From Chitinophaga ginsengisegetis (lineage in GTDB: Bacteria > Bacteroidota > Bacteroidia > Chitinophagales > Chitinophagaceae), in contig NZ_FUZZ01000001.1 in the NCBI RefSeq assembly GCF_900168065.1, positions 310,001 through 374,000 of the forward strand: a stretch of DNA of 64,000 nucleotides, in the 5' to 3' direction. The position numbers and the translations under genes were made by a program. Of this stretch, positions 35,368-44,736 are shown one piece after another (position 1 is the stretch's first letter; each line of letters begins with the position of its first letter). The notes below the pieces were generated by a model. That model worked only from the letters and a program-made list of their open reading frames with translations. It was not told the DNA's origin and ran no database searches.

Positions 35368-37791
35368 ATGAAGCGCATCTCTTTACTGGCGGTAATGATT
35401 TTTACATTTTTGATCTCCTACAGCCAGCAACTTTACGTTAAAACATTTGGCGATCCCCACCACCCTGCAATCGTGTTTATTCACGGAGGTCCCCGTGGAA
35501 ATTCGGTGCTTTTTGAAGGTACCACCGCCCAAAAACTGGCCGGCAGGGGCTTTTATGTGATTGTTTACGACCGGAGAGGCGAAGGCCGGTCGTCCTATGA
35601 CAACGCTAAAGTAACCTACGGGGAAGCGTTTGAGGATCTGAATGGCATCTATAAAAAATTCCATCTTACAAAAGCCAGCTTAATAGGTTTTAGCTTCGGC
35701 GGTTTGGTTACAACCCTGTTTGCGGAAAAGTATCCTGAAAAAATAAATGCAGTTGTGCTCACCAGCGCATTGTTTGCGCAGCAGGCTACATACAATCATA
35801 TCCTGGATTCTGTAAAAAGAATTTATACCCGGAAGCAGGACGCTATACAGTTGAAAAAAATAACGGACGTTGCACTGCTTGATAAAAATTCCGCAGCCTA
35901 CCGTAAGGAATGTTTCGCACTGGCAGCTGAAAACGGATTCTTTAAAGCGGGGCAACTTAGTGATGAAGCAACAAAGATCTATGCAGCCTATGAAGCCAGC
36001 GATCTTTCTAAAAAAGATATCAGGAACGACCAGGCACCCGGACTTTTTTATAAGAACGAAAAGCTGGTGAACATTGATGTAAGGCCCATTCTGGCAAAGC
36101 TGAAAAGCAAAGGCATCGCTATTTTTGGCTTGTACGGTAAAGATGATGGTATTTTTTCCAGTGAGATGATTAATAGTATCCAGGCGATCATTGGTGCGGG
36201 GCATTTTAAATACCTTGATCATGCCTCGCATTATCTTTTTGCCGATAGACAAGACGCATTTCTGAACAGTATAGCGGCATGGCTACAGGAAACGGAGCCG
36301 CATATTAACGGCCCGCGCGTATATGGCGCAAGACCCGGCAAAGCGTTTATGTACACCATTCCTGCCACCGGCAAGCGCCCCATGACTTTCCAGGTAAAGC
36401 ATTTACCTGAAGGCGCAACGCTCGATAAAAACAGCGGGGTGATTTCCGGCAGCGTTAAAGAAAAAGGAGACTATACAATTGAACTGATCGCCGTTAATAA
36501 ATATGGCCGGTCCGCCAAAACATTCACACTGGTGATTGGCGACAAGCTCGCATTAACGCCGCCAATGGGATGGAGCAGCTGGTATAGCTTTGGCCGCAAC
36601 GTAACGCTGGATAAAGTAATCCGTACCGCTGAAATGATCCGCGACAAAGGATTGCAGCAATATGGCTGGAGCGTGATAGAAATCGACGATCCATGGACAA
36701 AACAACCGGGAAAAGAAGATTCCATCTGGACAAAGCTGAAACAAAAAACAGGAACAGCCTACTCTTACTACGAAGGTCCGGACAATTTGCCCGGTCGTGT
36801 TGGACAGGTGCGCAATGAAAACGGCGAGTTGATTCCCAATCAGTATTTCACCGATATAAAAGCGTTTCCCGCGCTGATGCATAAAATGGGTTTTAAGGCA
36901 GGGATATACAGTTCTCCCGGCCCGCTTACCTGTGGCGGTGTAGCCGGCAGCTATGGCTATGAACAAACAGATGCAAAATTCTTTGCAGACAACGGCTTCG
37001 ACTACCTGAAATACGATTGGTGCAGTTACGGCTCATTGGCTAAAAACGAATCCAAAGCGGAGTTGATCAAACCCTACCGGTTGATGTCCGATGCACTGCA
37101 GGCGCAGAAGAGGGATATCATTCATGCGCTGTGTCAATATGGAATGGGCAATGTATGGGAATGGGGTAATGAATCCGGCGGGCAGCTATGGCGTACCGAA
37201 GGCGATATTACAGATAACTGGCACTCCGTGTATGGCGCCATCCGGAAACTGGCAGACAAAGCTCAATATGTAAAGCCCGGAAACTGGAACGATCCGGACA
37301 TTCTCCAGATCGGCGTGGTGGGCGCGCAAAGCGAAGGAGAAGCAAAACGTAATCACCTCACACCCGACGAACAAAAAACGCATTTCAGTATGTGGTGTAT
37401 GCTGGATGCCCCGTTGCTGATTGGCGCCAACATTGAATTGCTGGATGACTTTACGCTGGGGCTGATCACTAACGAAGAAGTGATTGCGGTAAACCAGGAT
37501 GCCTTAGGTATGGCGGCAGGTTTAAAAACGGTGCTGCCGGATACCGTGGAAGTATGGAGTAAGCCACTGGAAGATGGCGGTACAGCCGTTGGCCTGTTGA
37601 ATGCAGGCGACAAAGCAGTAACTACTACTTTTCCATTTAGCGCCGTGGGTTTGGAAGGAACGTATGCTGTAAGGGATCTGTGGGAGAAAAAAGATCTGGG
37701 TTTATTTTCGAAAGAAATAAGCATTACCATTCCTTCACATGGCATTGTGTTGTGGAAGATCATCAGAAAGAAAGCAGGCGCCGCCCGGTAA
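35368..37791 (+). CDS. fusion of alpha/beta hydrolase, putative Ig domain and GH27 alpha-galactosidase
   Basis: A signal peptide (1-20) is followed by an alpha/beta-hydrolase domain (about 21-308). It has the oxyanion motif HGGPRG, the nucleophile elbow GFSFGG (Ser109), the acid in GKDDG (about 259) and His288 in DHASH. A He_PIG-type Ig domain (about 312-395) joins it to a GH27 barrel with PPMGWSSWYSFG (398-409), nucleophile Asp550 in YLKYDW and acid/base Asp613 in EGDITDNW. A C-terminal beta domain ends it. All catalytic residues are present. The two activities could remove an ester and an alpha-galactosyl group from the same substrate. It is monocistronic and divergent from the regulator upstream. 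Confidence 0.88.
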   Translation: MKRISLLAVMIFTFLISYSQQLYVKTFGDPHHPAIVFIHGGPRGNSVLFEGTTAQKLAGRGFYVIVYDRRGEGRSSYDNAKVTYGEAFEDLNGIYKKFHLTKASLIGFSFGGLVTTLFAEKYPEKINAVVLTSALFAQQATYNHILDSVKRIYTRKQDAIQLKKITDVALLDKNSAAYRKECFALAAENGFFKAGQLSDEATKIYAAYEASDLSKKDIRNDQAPGLFYKNEKLVNIDVRPILAKLKSKGIAIFGLYGKDDGIFSSEMINSIQAIIGAGHFKYLDHASHYLFADRQDAFLNSIAAWLQETEPHINGPRVYGARPGKAFMYTIPATGKRPMTFQVKHLPEGATLDKNSGVISGSVKEKGDYTIELIAVNKYGRSAKTFTLVIGDKLALTPPMGWSSWYSFGRNVTLDKVIRTAEMIRDKGLQQYGWSVIEIDDPWTKQPGKEDSIWTKLKQKTGTAYSYYEGPDNLPGRVGQVRNENGELIPNQYFTDIKAFPALMHKMGFKAGIYSSPGPLTCGGVAGSYGYEQTDAKFFADNGFDYLKYDWCSYGSLAKNESKAELIKPYRLMSDALQAQKRDIIHALCQYGMGNVWEWGNESGGQLWRTEGDITDNWHSVYGAIRKLADKAQYVKPGNWNDPDILQIGVVGAQSEGEAKRNHLTPDEQKTHFSMWCMLDAPLLIGANIELLDDFTLGLITNEEVIAVNQDALGMAAGLKTVLPDTVEVWSKPLEDGGTAVGLLNAGDKAVTTTFPFSAVGLEGTYAVRDLWEKKDLGLFSKEISITIPSHGIVLWKIIRKKAGAAR

Positions 37792-37883
37792 CCCGCTTTA
37801 CATTTTGCTGTTTATGAAAACAGATTCCGGAAATTAATCTTATATTAATACTAATATCGTCGTCGTATTAATTTTAATAGCTA

Positions 37884-40313
37884 ATGAGATATCTGCTGTT
37901 TTCATTACTTGTATTATGCCCCTTTCTATTGGCTGCACAAGCCGATACAATCAGCTTCAACAAACAGAATCTGATTCAGACTTTGAAAAAACTGAGCGTA
38001 ACAGAATCTGAAAAAAGCATTAAAAAATATGAGCAGGAGAAGGTGATCAACCGGCAGCGGGCTACCCTGGAATACTTACAGGGCATTGACCGGCAGGCAA
38101 AAATATTCCTGAAAAGAGGCATCGACACCACTGCCTTTAATAAATTCATTACAGATGTAAAACAGTCGCTGGAAATTGTGAAAGATGGTATCCTCGTTAA
38201 TAAGGGTACCAATCAAACACAACGCAACCTCGATGTATCTGCTTCCATACTGGATGAATTAAACGCCCGGGTTACGGATAAAAAACGGTTACTGCAAACT
38301 TATTCCCGAAGAGTAACCACCCTGAACGTCCAGATTGATTCGCTTTCCACCGACCCATCACTCTATGCGCTTCCGGAAGACTCCGCCGACATCATCAAGC
38401 ATATCAGACGCATGTATGTTACCGCCAAGGGGATCGTTCCTGTCGACAGCGCCCTGGACAAAATTGCCACTATCATCGAAGAACAGCAGCTGAAAACAGA
38501 TCTCCTTTTGTTTGATATCAATTCCACAAAAGAGGATATCGAGATCTATAGCGGCCATCTCTCCTCCCAGTCCTTTCAGAAAGAATTCCCTTTTATATGG
38601 CAGGACCCGATCTATTCCAGACCTCTAAAAGATATCATTAAGTTCTCCATTGCCAAGGAGACTATTACCCTCCTCTTTTATGTGGAAGATCATTTTATCA
38701 GGATATGCTTTATGTTTATAATGCTGCTTGGCTCGTGGTACTTTCTCCGCGCTTTAAAAAAACAATTACTGGAGTCGCCACATTCCAATGCCGACAACCT
38801 CGTTGTTGCCCATCCCCTGCCAGCGGCGATCCTTATTACCTTCTCCCTTTTTCAATTCCTGTTTGCATCACCGCCCTTTATTTTCAACTTTGCGCTCTGG
38901 CTGCCTGCAGCGATTTGCCTGGGGATCGTTTTCAGGAGCTACATCAGTGTTTACTGGCAGCGGTTCTGGGCAATCACCACCCTTCTTTTTGTATTGGCGT
39001 GCATAGATAATATGATTTTACAGGCTTCGAGGCCGGAGCGGTATTTTATGCTGGTGGTATCAATAGGAGGAAGCATTTTCATGGCTTCCTTATTAGCGAA
39101 TAAAAAGAAAAGTGAACTGAAAGAGCGAAAGATTTTATACTTCATTGCTATATTCCTGTTATTTGAAATCAGTTCTTCCTTACTGAACCTGCTGGGCCGG
39201 TTCAATGTAGCAAAAGCACTCATGATCAGCGGGTATGTGAGTTTGATCATGGGGATTATTTTTCTGTGGGTGATCCGGCTTATCAACGAAGGCCTGGTAC
39301 TGGCCTCCAGTGTATATAAACAGCCCAGCCGGCAATTATTCTACCTGAATTTTAACAGGGTAGGAAAACAGGCGCCGGCCATTTTCTATATAATACTCGC
39401 CCTGGGATGGATTGTAATAGTTGCCAGGCACTTTTATCATCTCAGGGGATATGCCGCTTCAGTTAATAATTTCGTGACCATGGAGCGAACCATAGGTGAT
39501 TACAATTATTCCATTACCGGTATTTCCATTTTCATTCTTGTGCTGCTGTGTTCTTTTTTCCTGTCAAGACTCGTTTCTTACTTTGCCGCTGAACACGACG
39601 TACCTAATGATACAAACGGTACCCGGAAAAAATTCTCGCCCGGAAGCTGGCTGCTGGTTATCCGGATCTTTATCATTACAGCAGGACTGGTACTGGCATT
39701 TGCAGCAGCGGGTATTCCGATCGATAAATTCGTGATTGTTCTGGGCGCGCTTGGCGTGGGTGTGGGACTCGGACTACAGGGATTGGTAAATAACCTGGTA
39801 AGCGGTTTGATCATCTCTTTTGAAAAACCGGTAACGGTAGGCGATATCATTGAGTTCGATGGAAAAATTGCCACCATAAAATCCATCGGATTCAGAAGCA
39901 GCGTTGCTAAAAGTATAGATGGCGCTAATTTAATTATACCCAACGGCGACCTGCTAAGTCAGCATCTCACCAACTGGACAATGGGCAACAATTTCAGACG
40001 ATGCCACTTAGTGGTGGGTGTTGCCTATGCCACGGATATTAACGTAACCCAAACATTACTAACCGATCTCCTGAAGGGAGATGAGAGAATCCTCTCCTAC
40101 CCTTCACCCGGCGTATTTTTTAAAGATTTTGGCGACAGCGCTATAGAAATTGAACTGGTCTACTGGATCAGGGATATTAAAGAATATATGCTGGTAAGAA
40201 GCGATCTTATCGCAAAGATATTTGATGCCTTCAAAAAAGAGCATATCACCATCCCATTCCCGCAGCAAGACATACATATCAGGAATGGAGCACCAAAAAA
40301 TGATATCTCCTGA
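37884..40313 (+). CDS. MscS-family mechanosensitive channel with large periplasmic N-terminus
   Basis: This is a large MscS-type channel that opens under membrane tension in osmotic downshock. A signal peptide (1-19) and a helical, coiled-coil-prone periplasmic region (about 20-260) precede about ten hydrophobic helices. The pore helix TM3 GALGVGVGLGLQGLVNNLVS (about 620-640) and the following FEKPVTVGDIIEFDG are the MscS beta-domain signature. The protein has 809 residues, similar in design to MscK/YbdG-like large paralogues. Its last codons lie 43 bp before the start of the next small gene. Confidence 0.92.
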   Translation: MRYLLFSLLVLCPFLLAAQADTISFNKQNLIQTLKKLSVTESEKSIKKYEQEKVINRQRATLEYLQGIDRQAKIFLKRGIDTTAFNKFITDVKQSLEIVKDGILVNKGTNQTQRNLDVSASILDELNARVTDKKRLLQTYSRRVTTLNVQIDSLSTDPSLYALPEDSADIIKHIRRMYVTAKGIVPVDSALDKIATIIEEQQLKTDLLLFDINSTKEDIEIYSGHLSSQSFQKEFPFIWQDPIYSRPLKDIIKFSIAKETITLLFYVEDHFIRICFMFIMLLGSWYFLRALKKQLLESPHSNADNLVVAHPLPAAILITFSLFQFLFASPPFIFNFALWLPAAICLGIVFRSYISVYWQRFWAITTLLFVLACIDNMILQASRPERYFMLVVSIGGSIFMASLLANKKKSELKERKILYFIAIFLLFEISSSLLNLLGRFNVAKALMISGYVSLIMGIIFLWVIRLINEGLVLASSVYKQPSRQLFYLNFNRVGKQAPAIFYIILALGWIVIVARHFYHLRGYAASVNNFVTMERTIGDYNYSITGISIFILVLLCSFFLSRLVSYFAAEHDVPNDTNGTRKKFSPGSWLLVIRIFIITAGLVLAFAAAGIPIDKFVIVLGALGVGVGLGLQGLVNNLVSGLIISFEKPVTVGDIIEFDGKIATIKSIGFRSSVAKSIDGANLIIPNGDLLSQHLTNWTMGNNFRRCHLVVGVAYATDINVTQTLLTDLLKGDERILSYPSPGVFFKDFGDSAIEIELVYWIRDIKEYMLVRSDLIAKIFDAFKKEHITIPFPQQDIHIRNGAPKNDIS

Positions 40314-40356
40314 TTGCAGGAAAGGATATACATTTATTTACACCCAATTTCATCCG

Positions 40357-40731
40357 ATGAACAAACGCTCCATCTACATTATCCTTCTTGCCATCATACT
40401 GCTGTTCACGCTCTATGAAGAGTTGAAACTAAGACCTTACTTATTAAAGCATCATATTACCACCTTTTACATAGCGGATTCCCTGCCCAATTTCCTTGCG
40501 GTAGTAGTCTTTTTCCTGGGATATATGGTGATAAGATTCCCTGTCGCCGAACAAAAAGTGGCTAGCCTGATTTTTGCATTTGTGGCCGGGCTCACGCTGT
40601 ATGAAGTTTTCCAGTTGTGGATGCCCGGCCGGACCTTTGATGTAAAAGATGTAATTGCTTCTGTACTTGGAGGCGTGTTCTGCTACCTGGTATCCCTGAT
40701 CGTTAATAAAATGAGCGGGGCAAAGGCGTAA
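40357..40731 (+). CDS. VanZ-like small membrane protein
   Basis: The protein has 124 residues and about four TM helices. LTLYEVFQLWMPGRTFDVKD followed by VIASVLGGVFCYLVSLIV matches the C-terminal VanZ pattern, in which an acidic-aromatic-Gln segment precedes a 'RxFDxxD' loop and a Gly-rich helix. I start it at the ATG at 40357 (MNKRSIYIILL); the open frame reaches back to 40222 but that part overlaps the MscS gene out of phase. The function of such stand-alone VanZ-like proteins is unclear. Confidence 0.7.
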   Translation: MNKRSIYIILLAIILLFTLYEELKLRPYLLKHHITTFYIADSLPNFLAVVVFFLGYMVIRFPVAEQKVASLIFAFVAGLTLYEVFQLWMPGRTFDVKDVIASVLGGVFCYLVSLIVNKMSGAKA

Positions 40732-40784
40732 GGTAAAGAAAGAAATAAACAAAAAAGTATCCCACTTTTTCATCTAATCCCCAT

Positions 40785-43217
40785 CTATTTTATAACAATC
40801 TTTTGCGCCTGCCGGAAGCCAGGACTATCAAACGCCACGAGGTATAAACCAGGCTGAATATTACCGGTTTCAATCACAAATTTGTTCACTCCTTTCTCCA
40901 CCCGGATGCTCCGGGTTAAAACAATGCTTCCATTCACACGGGTGAGACTTAGTTTTGCGGCGCGGAACGCAGTGCTGTTATACTGAACCACAAACCGGTC
41001 AACAGCCGGATTAGCATATACGATCATGGTGTTACCTGCCAGATCTTTCGTACTTTTTTGGCTCAGCGCCATCAACCTGTTATCCGCTTCCCCCGTGCCC
41101 AACATCATGATGGATGATGCGGTAATATTCAGTATAAAATCGTGCGTGGTTGTATAGTCGGCCTGGCCGCACGGCCCCGGATCTGTATTCCATGCATCAT
41201 AATAGCGTATACGCATAGGTATTTTGCCCGTAGCCGCAGTAGCCGGAACGGCTAAGGAAGCTGCAATATTTAACATGGTAGCGCTGTTGTCCTGGCTGGC
41301 GTTGCCTACAGACAATACTGTTTCGCCTGCGTCCCCAAAGTTGCCGTTGTTATTCCAATCCACATATATTTTTGCCCTTGCCCATTTTGTGTTGGGGGTA
41401 TTAACAATGTTCATATTGCAGGAGCTTCCCTGTGCCATGGTTATGGAGTCTGCCGTATAAATACCATAGCCATTGGGCGGGTAGGCACTGTTGGTGTAGC
41501 TGATGTTGTGTGCAGCGCCGGTGGTAGTGAAGGAGGTGATATACCGGTCCTGCGCGTGGCTTCCTCCGGCAGGCACACAAATCACGGGGGAACCGCCGCC
41601 ACCGCCCTTCTGAAATTCAAGGTCGTCGAGTGTTACGGCACTGCCGCCGGTATTTGAAAAGGTTACTTTCACCGTTTTCATATTGGCGCTATACTCAGCG
41701 CCGGTGCTGAAATCAAGGGTTTGTTGCGTAAATGTTGACGATACAGCCGTGGTGAGTGAATATAAATTCTGTGAAGCACCGGTTACAGGCGTAATATTTT
41801 CAACCGTTGCTTTTAACGATCCGCTTCCGCTCATCCAGTACTTCAGCTGATAGCTGGTACTGTTATCAAGATATACATATTGTGATAACGTTTGACCCGC
41901 GGCCAGTACAAAGCAATTATTCCCTGATCTTTTTCCCACAGTGGAAACGGTGGCAGTTCCTTCCCAGGGAAACAGCTGGCTGCTGTATTCAGCGCCCCCG
42001 TTGGGCAGTTCATTGCCGTTTACAACCGGCCACTGATAGCCGCGGATATAATCCACTTCCATATTGGAGCTGTCTCCGGTACCATACATCCCCAGGAAAA
42101 CATTCATAAAATGATTTGGCGATTTGATATTGCTTTTATCTGACCACTCCTTCACCAGGGTTCCGTTGAGATAGTATTTAATACTGGTGGGAGTCCAGAG
42201 CAGGCCATGTGTTGCCCAGTTGGTGTGGTTGGTTAAACTGGCATTATACGTTCCCAGGTTTCCCTGAAACGTTCCATCGGCAGCCACATTTCCATGTATG
42301 GTAAAAGGCGTGTACGTGGCGGTGGATGCATTCCCGCTTTGTTCAAAAACGTCTATTTCAAAAACCTGCCCGCGTGGCCGTACACCGGTAACAGGGCCGG
42401 TTTTTGAGGTAAACGTATTACCCGCCTCTTCATAATATTTAAGATCAGGACCGGGAGAATCAAACCAGTAGGCGGCATTGAGGTTTGCAGCCTGGCTGGT
42501 GTTATTCCGTCTTGCCCTGATTTCGAAGTAGCCTCCCCGTTTGTTATCGAGGTAATTTTCGTTTGAATTCCAGTCGTAGGTTTGTATCGAAGAAACTTTT
42601 CTTCCGCTGGTCCAGAACGGATCGGGCGCATTATTGGATATCAGCAGCAGGATGCTGTTGCCCGTCATTCTGTAGGAAGGTTGCGGCAATGTATTATTGC
42701 GCATTTTTGAATAGCTGGAAGTATCCCTGTAGTCGATCGTTGAATAATAGTTGGTACTCCATTTATTTCTGTTCAATAGCCCGTCATTAAATTCATCCTG
42801 CCAGAAAATCTGCATGCCCGCCGGAACACCGGCGGAACTGGGTATAGAAAGATTGGATGCTTCTACAGCATCGAGTACCCAGTTTTTGATAGTGGTAGCT
42901 GTTCCGGAAAGTGCCGTACTGCTGCCGGCGGCATTATATGCTTCTACCCAGGTATAGTAAGCGGTGGCCGGAACAACAGATGAAACATAGTACCGCGTTG
43001 TATTAACGGCAACGGTGGCATTGGGTACGGCAGGTTTGGAATTGGTGGTATTCCAGTAAATCTTATAGCCCAGTTCAGTAGCAGCGTTATCGGTCCATTC
43101 GAGCCTTATCCAGCTCCTGGTTCCCAACAACCGGAGGTTGGATGGTGAAGCAGGCACCTGTGCATTTGTAATAAGATATAAAAACAGCGATAGCGTTACC
43201 AGTAAGTTTTTTTTCAT
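40785..43217 (-). CDS. secreted GH16 endo-glycanase with FN3, CBM-like, GEVED domains and T9SS tail
   Basis: GH16 enzymes cut beta-1,3/1,4-glucans or galactans such as laminarin, agarose and carrageenan. A signal peptide (1-20) is followed by FN3 (about 22-112). The GH16 jelly roll (about 135-395) carries the catalytic EIDVFE, nucleophile Glu287 and acid/base Glu292. Then come a CBM4_9-like sandwich (about 400-535), a Gly-rich linker, a GEVED-type domain (about 550-690, with KIYVDWNNNGNFGDAGE) and a type IX secretion C-terminal domain (NPAVDRFVVQYN to KIVIK). It is the secreted enzyme of the ECF-controlled PUL, 31 bp after the preceding gene. Confidence 0.92.
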   Translation of the reverse strand: MKKNLLVTLSLFLYLITNAQVPASPSNLRLLGTRSWIRLEWTDNAATELGYKIYWNTTNSKPAVPNATVAVNTTRYYVSSVVPATAYYTWVEAYNAAGSSTALSGTATTIKNWVLDAVEASNLSIPSSAGVPAGMQIFWQDEFNDGLLNRNKWSTNYYSTIDYRDTSSYSKMRNNTLPQPSYRMTGNSILLLISNNAPDPFWTSGRKVSSIQTYDWNSNENYLDNKRGGYFEIRARRNNTSQAANLNAAYWFDSPGPDLKYYEEAGNTFTSKTGPVTGVRPRGQVFEIDVFEQSGNASTATYTPFTIHGNVAADGTFQGNLGTYNASLTNHTNWATHGLLWTPTSIKYYLNGTLVKEWSDKSNIKSPNHFMNVFLGMYGTGDSSNMEVDYIRGYQWPVVNGNELPNGGAEYSSQLFPWEGTATVSTVGKRSGNNCFVLAAGQTLSQYVYLDNSTSYQLKYWMSGSGSLKATVENITPVTGASQNLYSLTTAVSSTFTQQTLDFSTGAEYSANMKTVKVTFSNTGGSAVTLDDLEFQKGGGGGSPVICVPAGGSHAQDRYITSFTTTGAAHNISYTNSAYPPNGYGIYTADSITMAQGSSCNMNIVNTPNTKWARAKIYVDWNNNGNFGDAGETVLSVGNASQDNSATMLNIAASLAVPATAATGKIPMRIRYYDAWNTDPGPCGQADYTTTHDFILNITASSIMMLGTGEADNRLMALSQKSTKDLAGNTMIVYANPAVDRFVVQYNSTAFRAAKLSLTRVNGSIVLTRSIRVEKGVNKFVIETGNIQPGLYLVAFDSPGFRQAQKIVIK

Positions 43218-43248
43218 AATGGGATTGTTAGGTTAAAGTGAAATCGAC

Positions 43249-44736
43249 TTAATATCGGTTCTCCCAAATAATAAATTCGGGACCATTCATCCAGTACTTC
43301 ATCAAATACTGATTATTCCCGGGCTTTGCGGCCATATTGCCAGCTATGATATCCGGCTTACCATCTCCGTTAAAATCTTTTACATCCATACATACCCACC
43401 GGCCCAGGCCAGCCACTTGTTTATCAGTATGTAATTCAAACTTCCCTTCTTTCTTTTGCAGCAGGTAAGTAAGCGCCAGGTCGGGGTGTTGCGCAAAATC
43501 GGCGAAGAAGCTGATGGCAGCGAGATCCAGGCGACCGTCTTTATCAAGATCCACCGGCACCGCTTTGTAACAGCCATAAAGCGGCTGGAAGAAAACCTGG
43601 CGGTAGGTATTACCCATGTTCCTGAAAATATAGATGCCATGATAAGGCTTCAGTACCGGCGACTGATCCGCATTATCGCCACACGTAAAAATGATATCCC
43701 GGCGGCCATCACCATCCATATCGGCCAGCTGGAAGTAAGTGGCGCCGTATGAAGGCGGGAATGTAAGTACCTCTTTTAATTCAAAGTTTCCATTTCCTTT
43801 GTTGAGTAATTGGAAGATGCCTTCTTTCCCTTGTGCAAACAGTACCCAGATATCTTTTTTGCCATCGCCATCAATATCTTCTACATACATTCTTTCGGCG
43901 CCGGGGAGGTTAACGATCACCTTCTTACCGGCTTTGGTAAATATGGACAATCCGCCTTCCATAAAACCAAACTCGCACACTACTAATTCATCATCCAGCA
44001 TCAGCGATTGTACCGGCCGGTAAAGCCCGTCATATAAAATTTTCCTCTTTACAATTTTATTGGCAGCGATGGTAATTTCTTCCACGGCGCCATTCCGTGT
44101 TACGCCGCCCGGATTAAGACTTCCTATATGTGTGAGCAGGTAACGCCCTGCACCTGCCGGTGCCATATCTACTACGGTGCTGTTATCAAGGCTATCCAAC
44201 TGGCGTAACGCCGGATCTGAAACACGGAGGATATGTTTATTAATATCGGATTGAAACAGCAACTTTGCTTTTTCATCATAGTAAATACATGATGTAAAAG
44301 ACGCTGATTTTTTCGGAGGTAATTTCAGGGAGAAGTTATTGCCGGGCAGCCGAACAGGGAATTCCGGCTGGGCAATTTCTTCCGGCGCCAATGTGGTGTA
44401 CCAGGCCACAATTTCGTTCCAGTCGTCCAGTGGAATAGCCGTTCTCATGGAAGCAATGGCCGGGTCACGCAGCTGCTGCAGTGCGGGCGGCAGCAGCTTG
44501 TACTCCCCGCTGCGGTCTTTATAAATATCCGCAAAGGCGCCCATAGTTGGCAGTACGCCATTCGCCCAGATATGCACGGGCAACAGATCCGGTTCAGGGA
44601 ACTGATGACAGGAGGAACAATACTTTTCCGCGATGGCCCGCCGGTGATCTGCCTTATTCCCTGCGCATCCGTAAAGTAAAATTAAAGCAACGGACCAGAC
44701 CAGTGGCAGGTCCGTTGCTTTAGTTTTAGTACCCAT
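43249..44736 (-). CDS. lipoprotein with c-type haem motif and FG-GAP/VCBS repeats
   Basis: From the ATG at 44736 the lipobox is LLYGC (Cys24) and a haem-binding CSSCH lies at 40-44, followed by a short cytochrome-like helical part to about 130. The rest is an FG-GAP/VCBS beta-propeller with Ca-binding repeats DIDGDGKKDIW, DMDGDGRRDII, DLDKDGRLDLA and DFNGDGKPDII. The start overlaps the SusD stop by 11 bp, so translation is coupled; an ATG 6 codons upstream is also possible. It sits between SusD and GH16 in the PUL. It might bind glycan at the surface or relay electrons to an oxidative enzyme, which is not established. Confidence 0.75.
   Translation of the reverse strand: MGTKTKATDLPLVWSVALILLYGCAGNKADHRRAIAEKYCSSCHQFPEPDLLPVHIWANGVLPTMGAFADIYKDRSGEYKLLPPALQQLRDPAIASMRTAIPLDDWNEIVAWYTTLAPEEIAQPEFPVRLPGNNFSLKLPPKKSASFTSCIYYDEKAKLLFQSDINKHILRVSDPALRQLDSLDNSTVVDMAPAGAGRYLLTHIGSLNPGGVTRNGAVEEITIAANKIVKRKILYDGLYRPVQSLMLDDELVVCEFGFMEGGLSIFTKAGKKVIVNLPGAERMYVEDIDGDGKKDIWVLFAQGKEGIFQLLNKGNGNFELKEVLTFPPSYGATYFQLADMDGDGRRDIIFTCGDNADQSPVLKPYHGIYIFRNMGNTYRQVFFQPLYGCYKAVPVDLDKDGRLDLAAISFFADFAQHPDLALTYLLQKKEGKFELHTDKQVAGLGRWVCMDVKDFNGDGKPDIIAGNMAAKPGNNQYLMKYWMNGPEFIIWENRY

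Noticed and set aside
40222..40356. Upstream extension of the VanZ-like frame
   Set aside because: It overlaps the MscS coding region out of frame and lacks membrane character; the ATG at 40357 is better.
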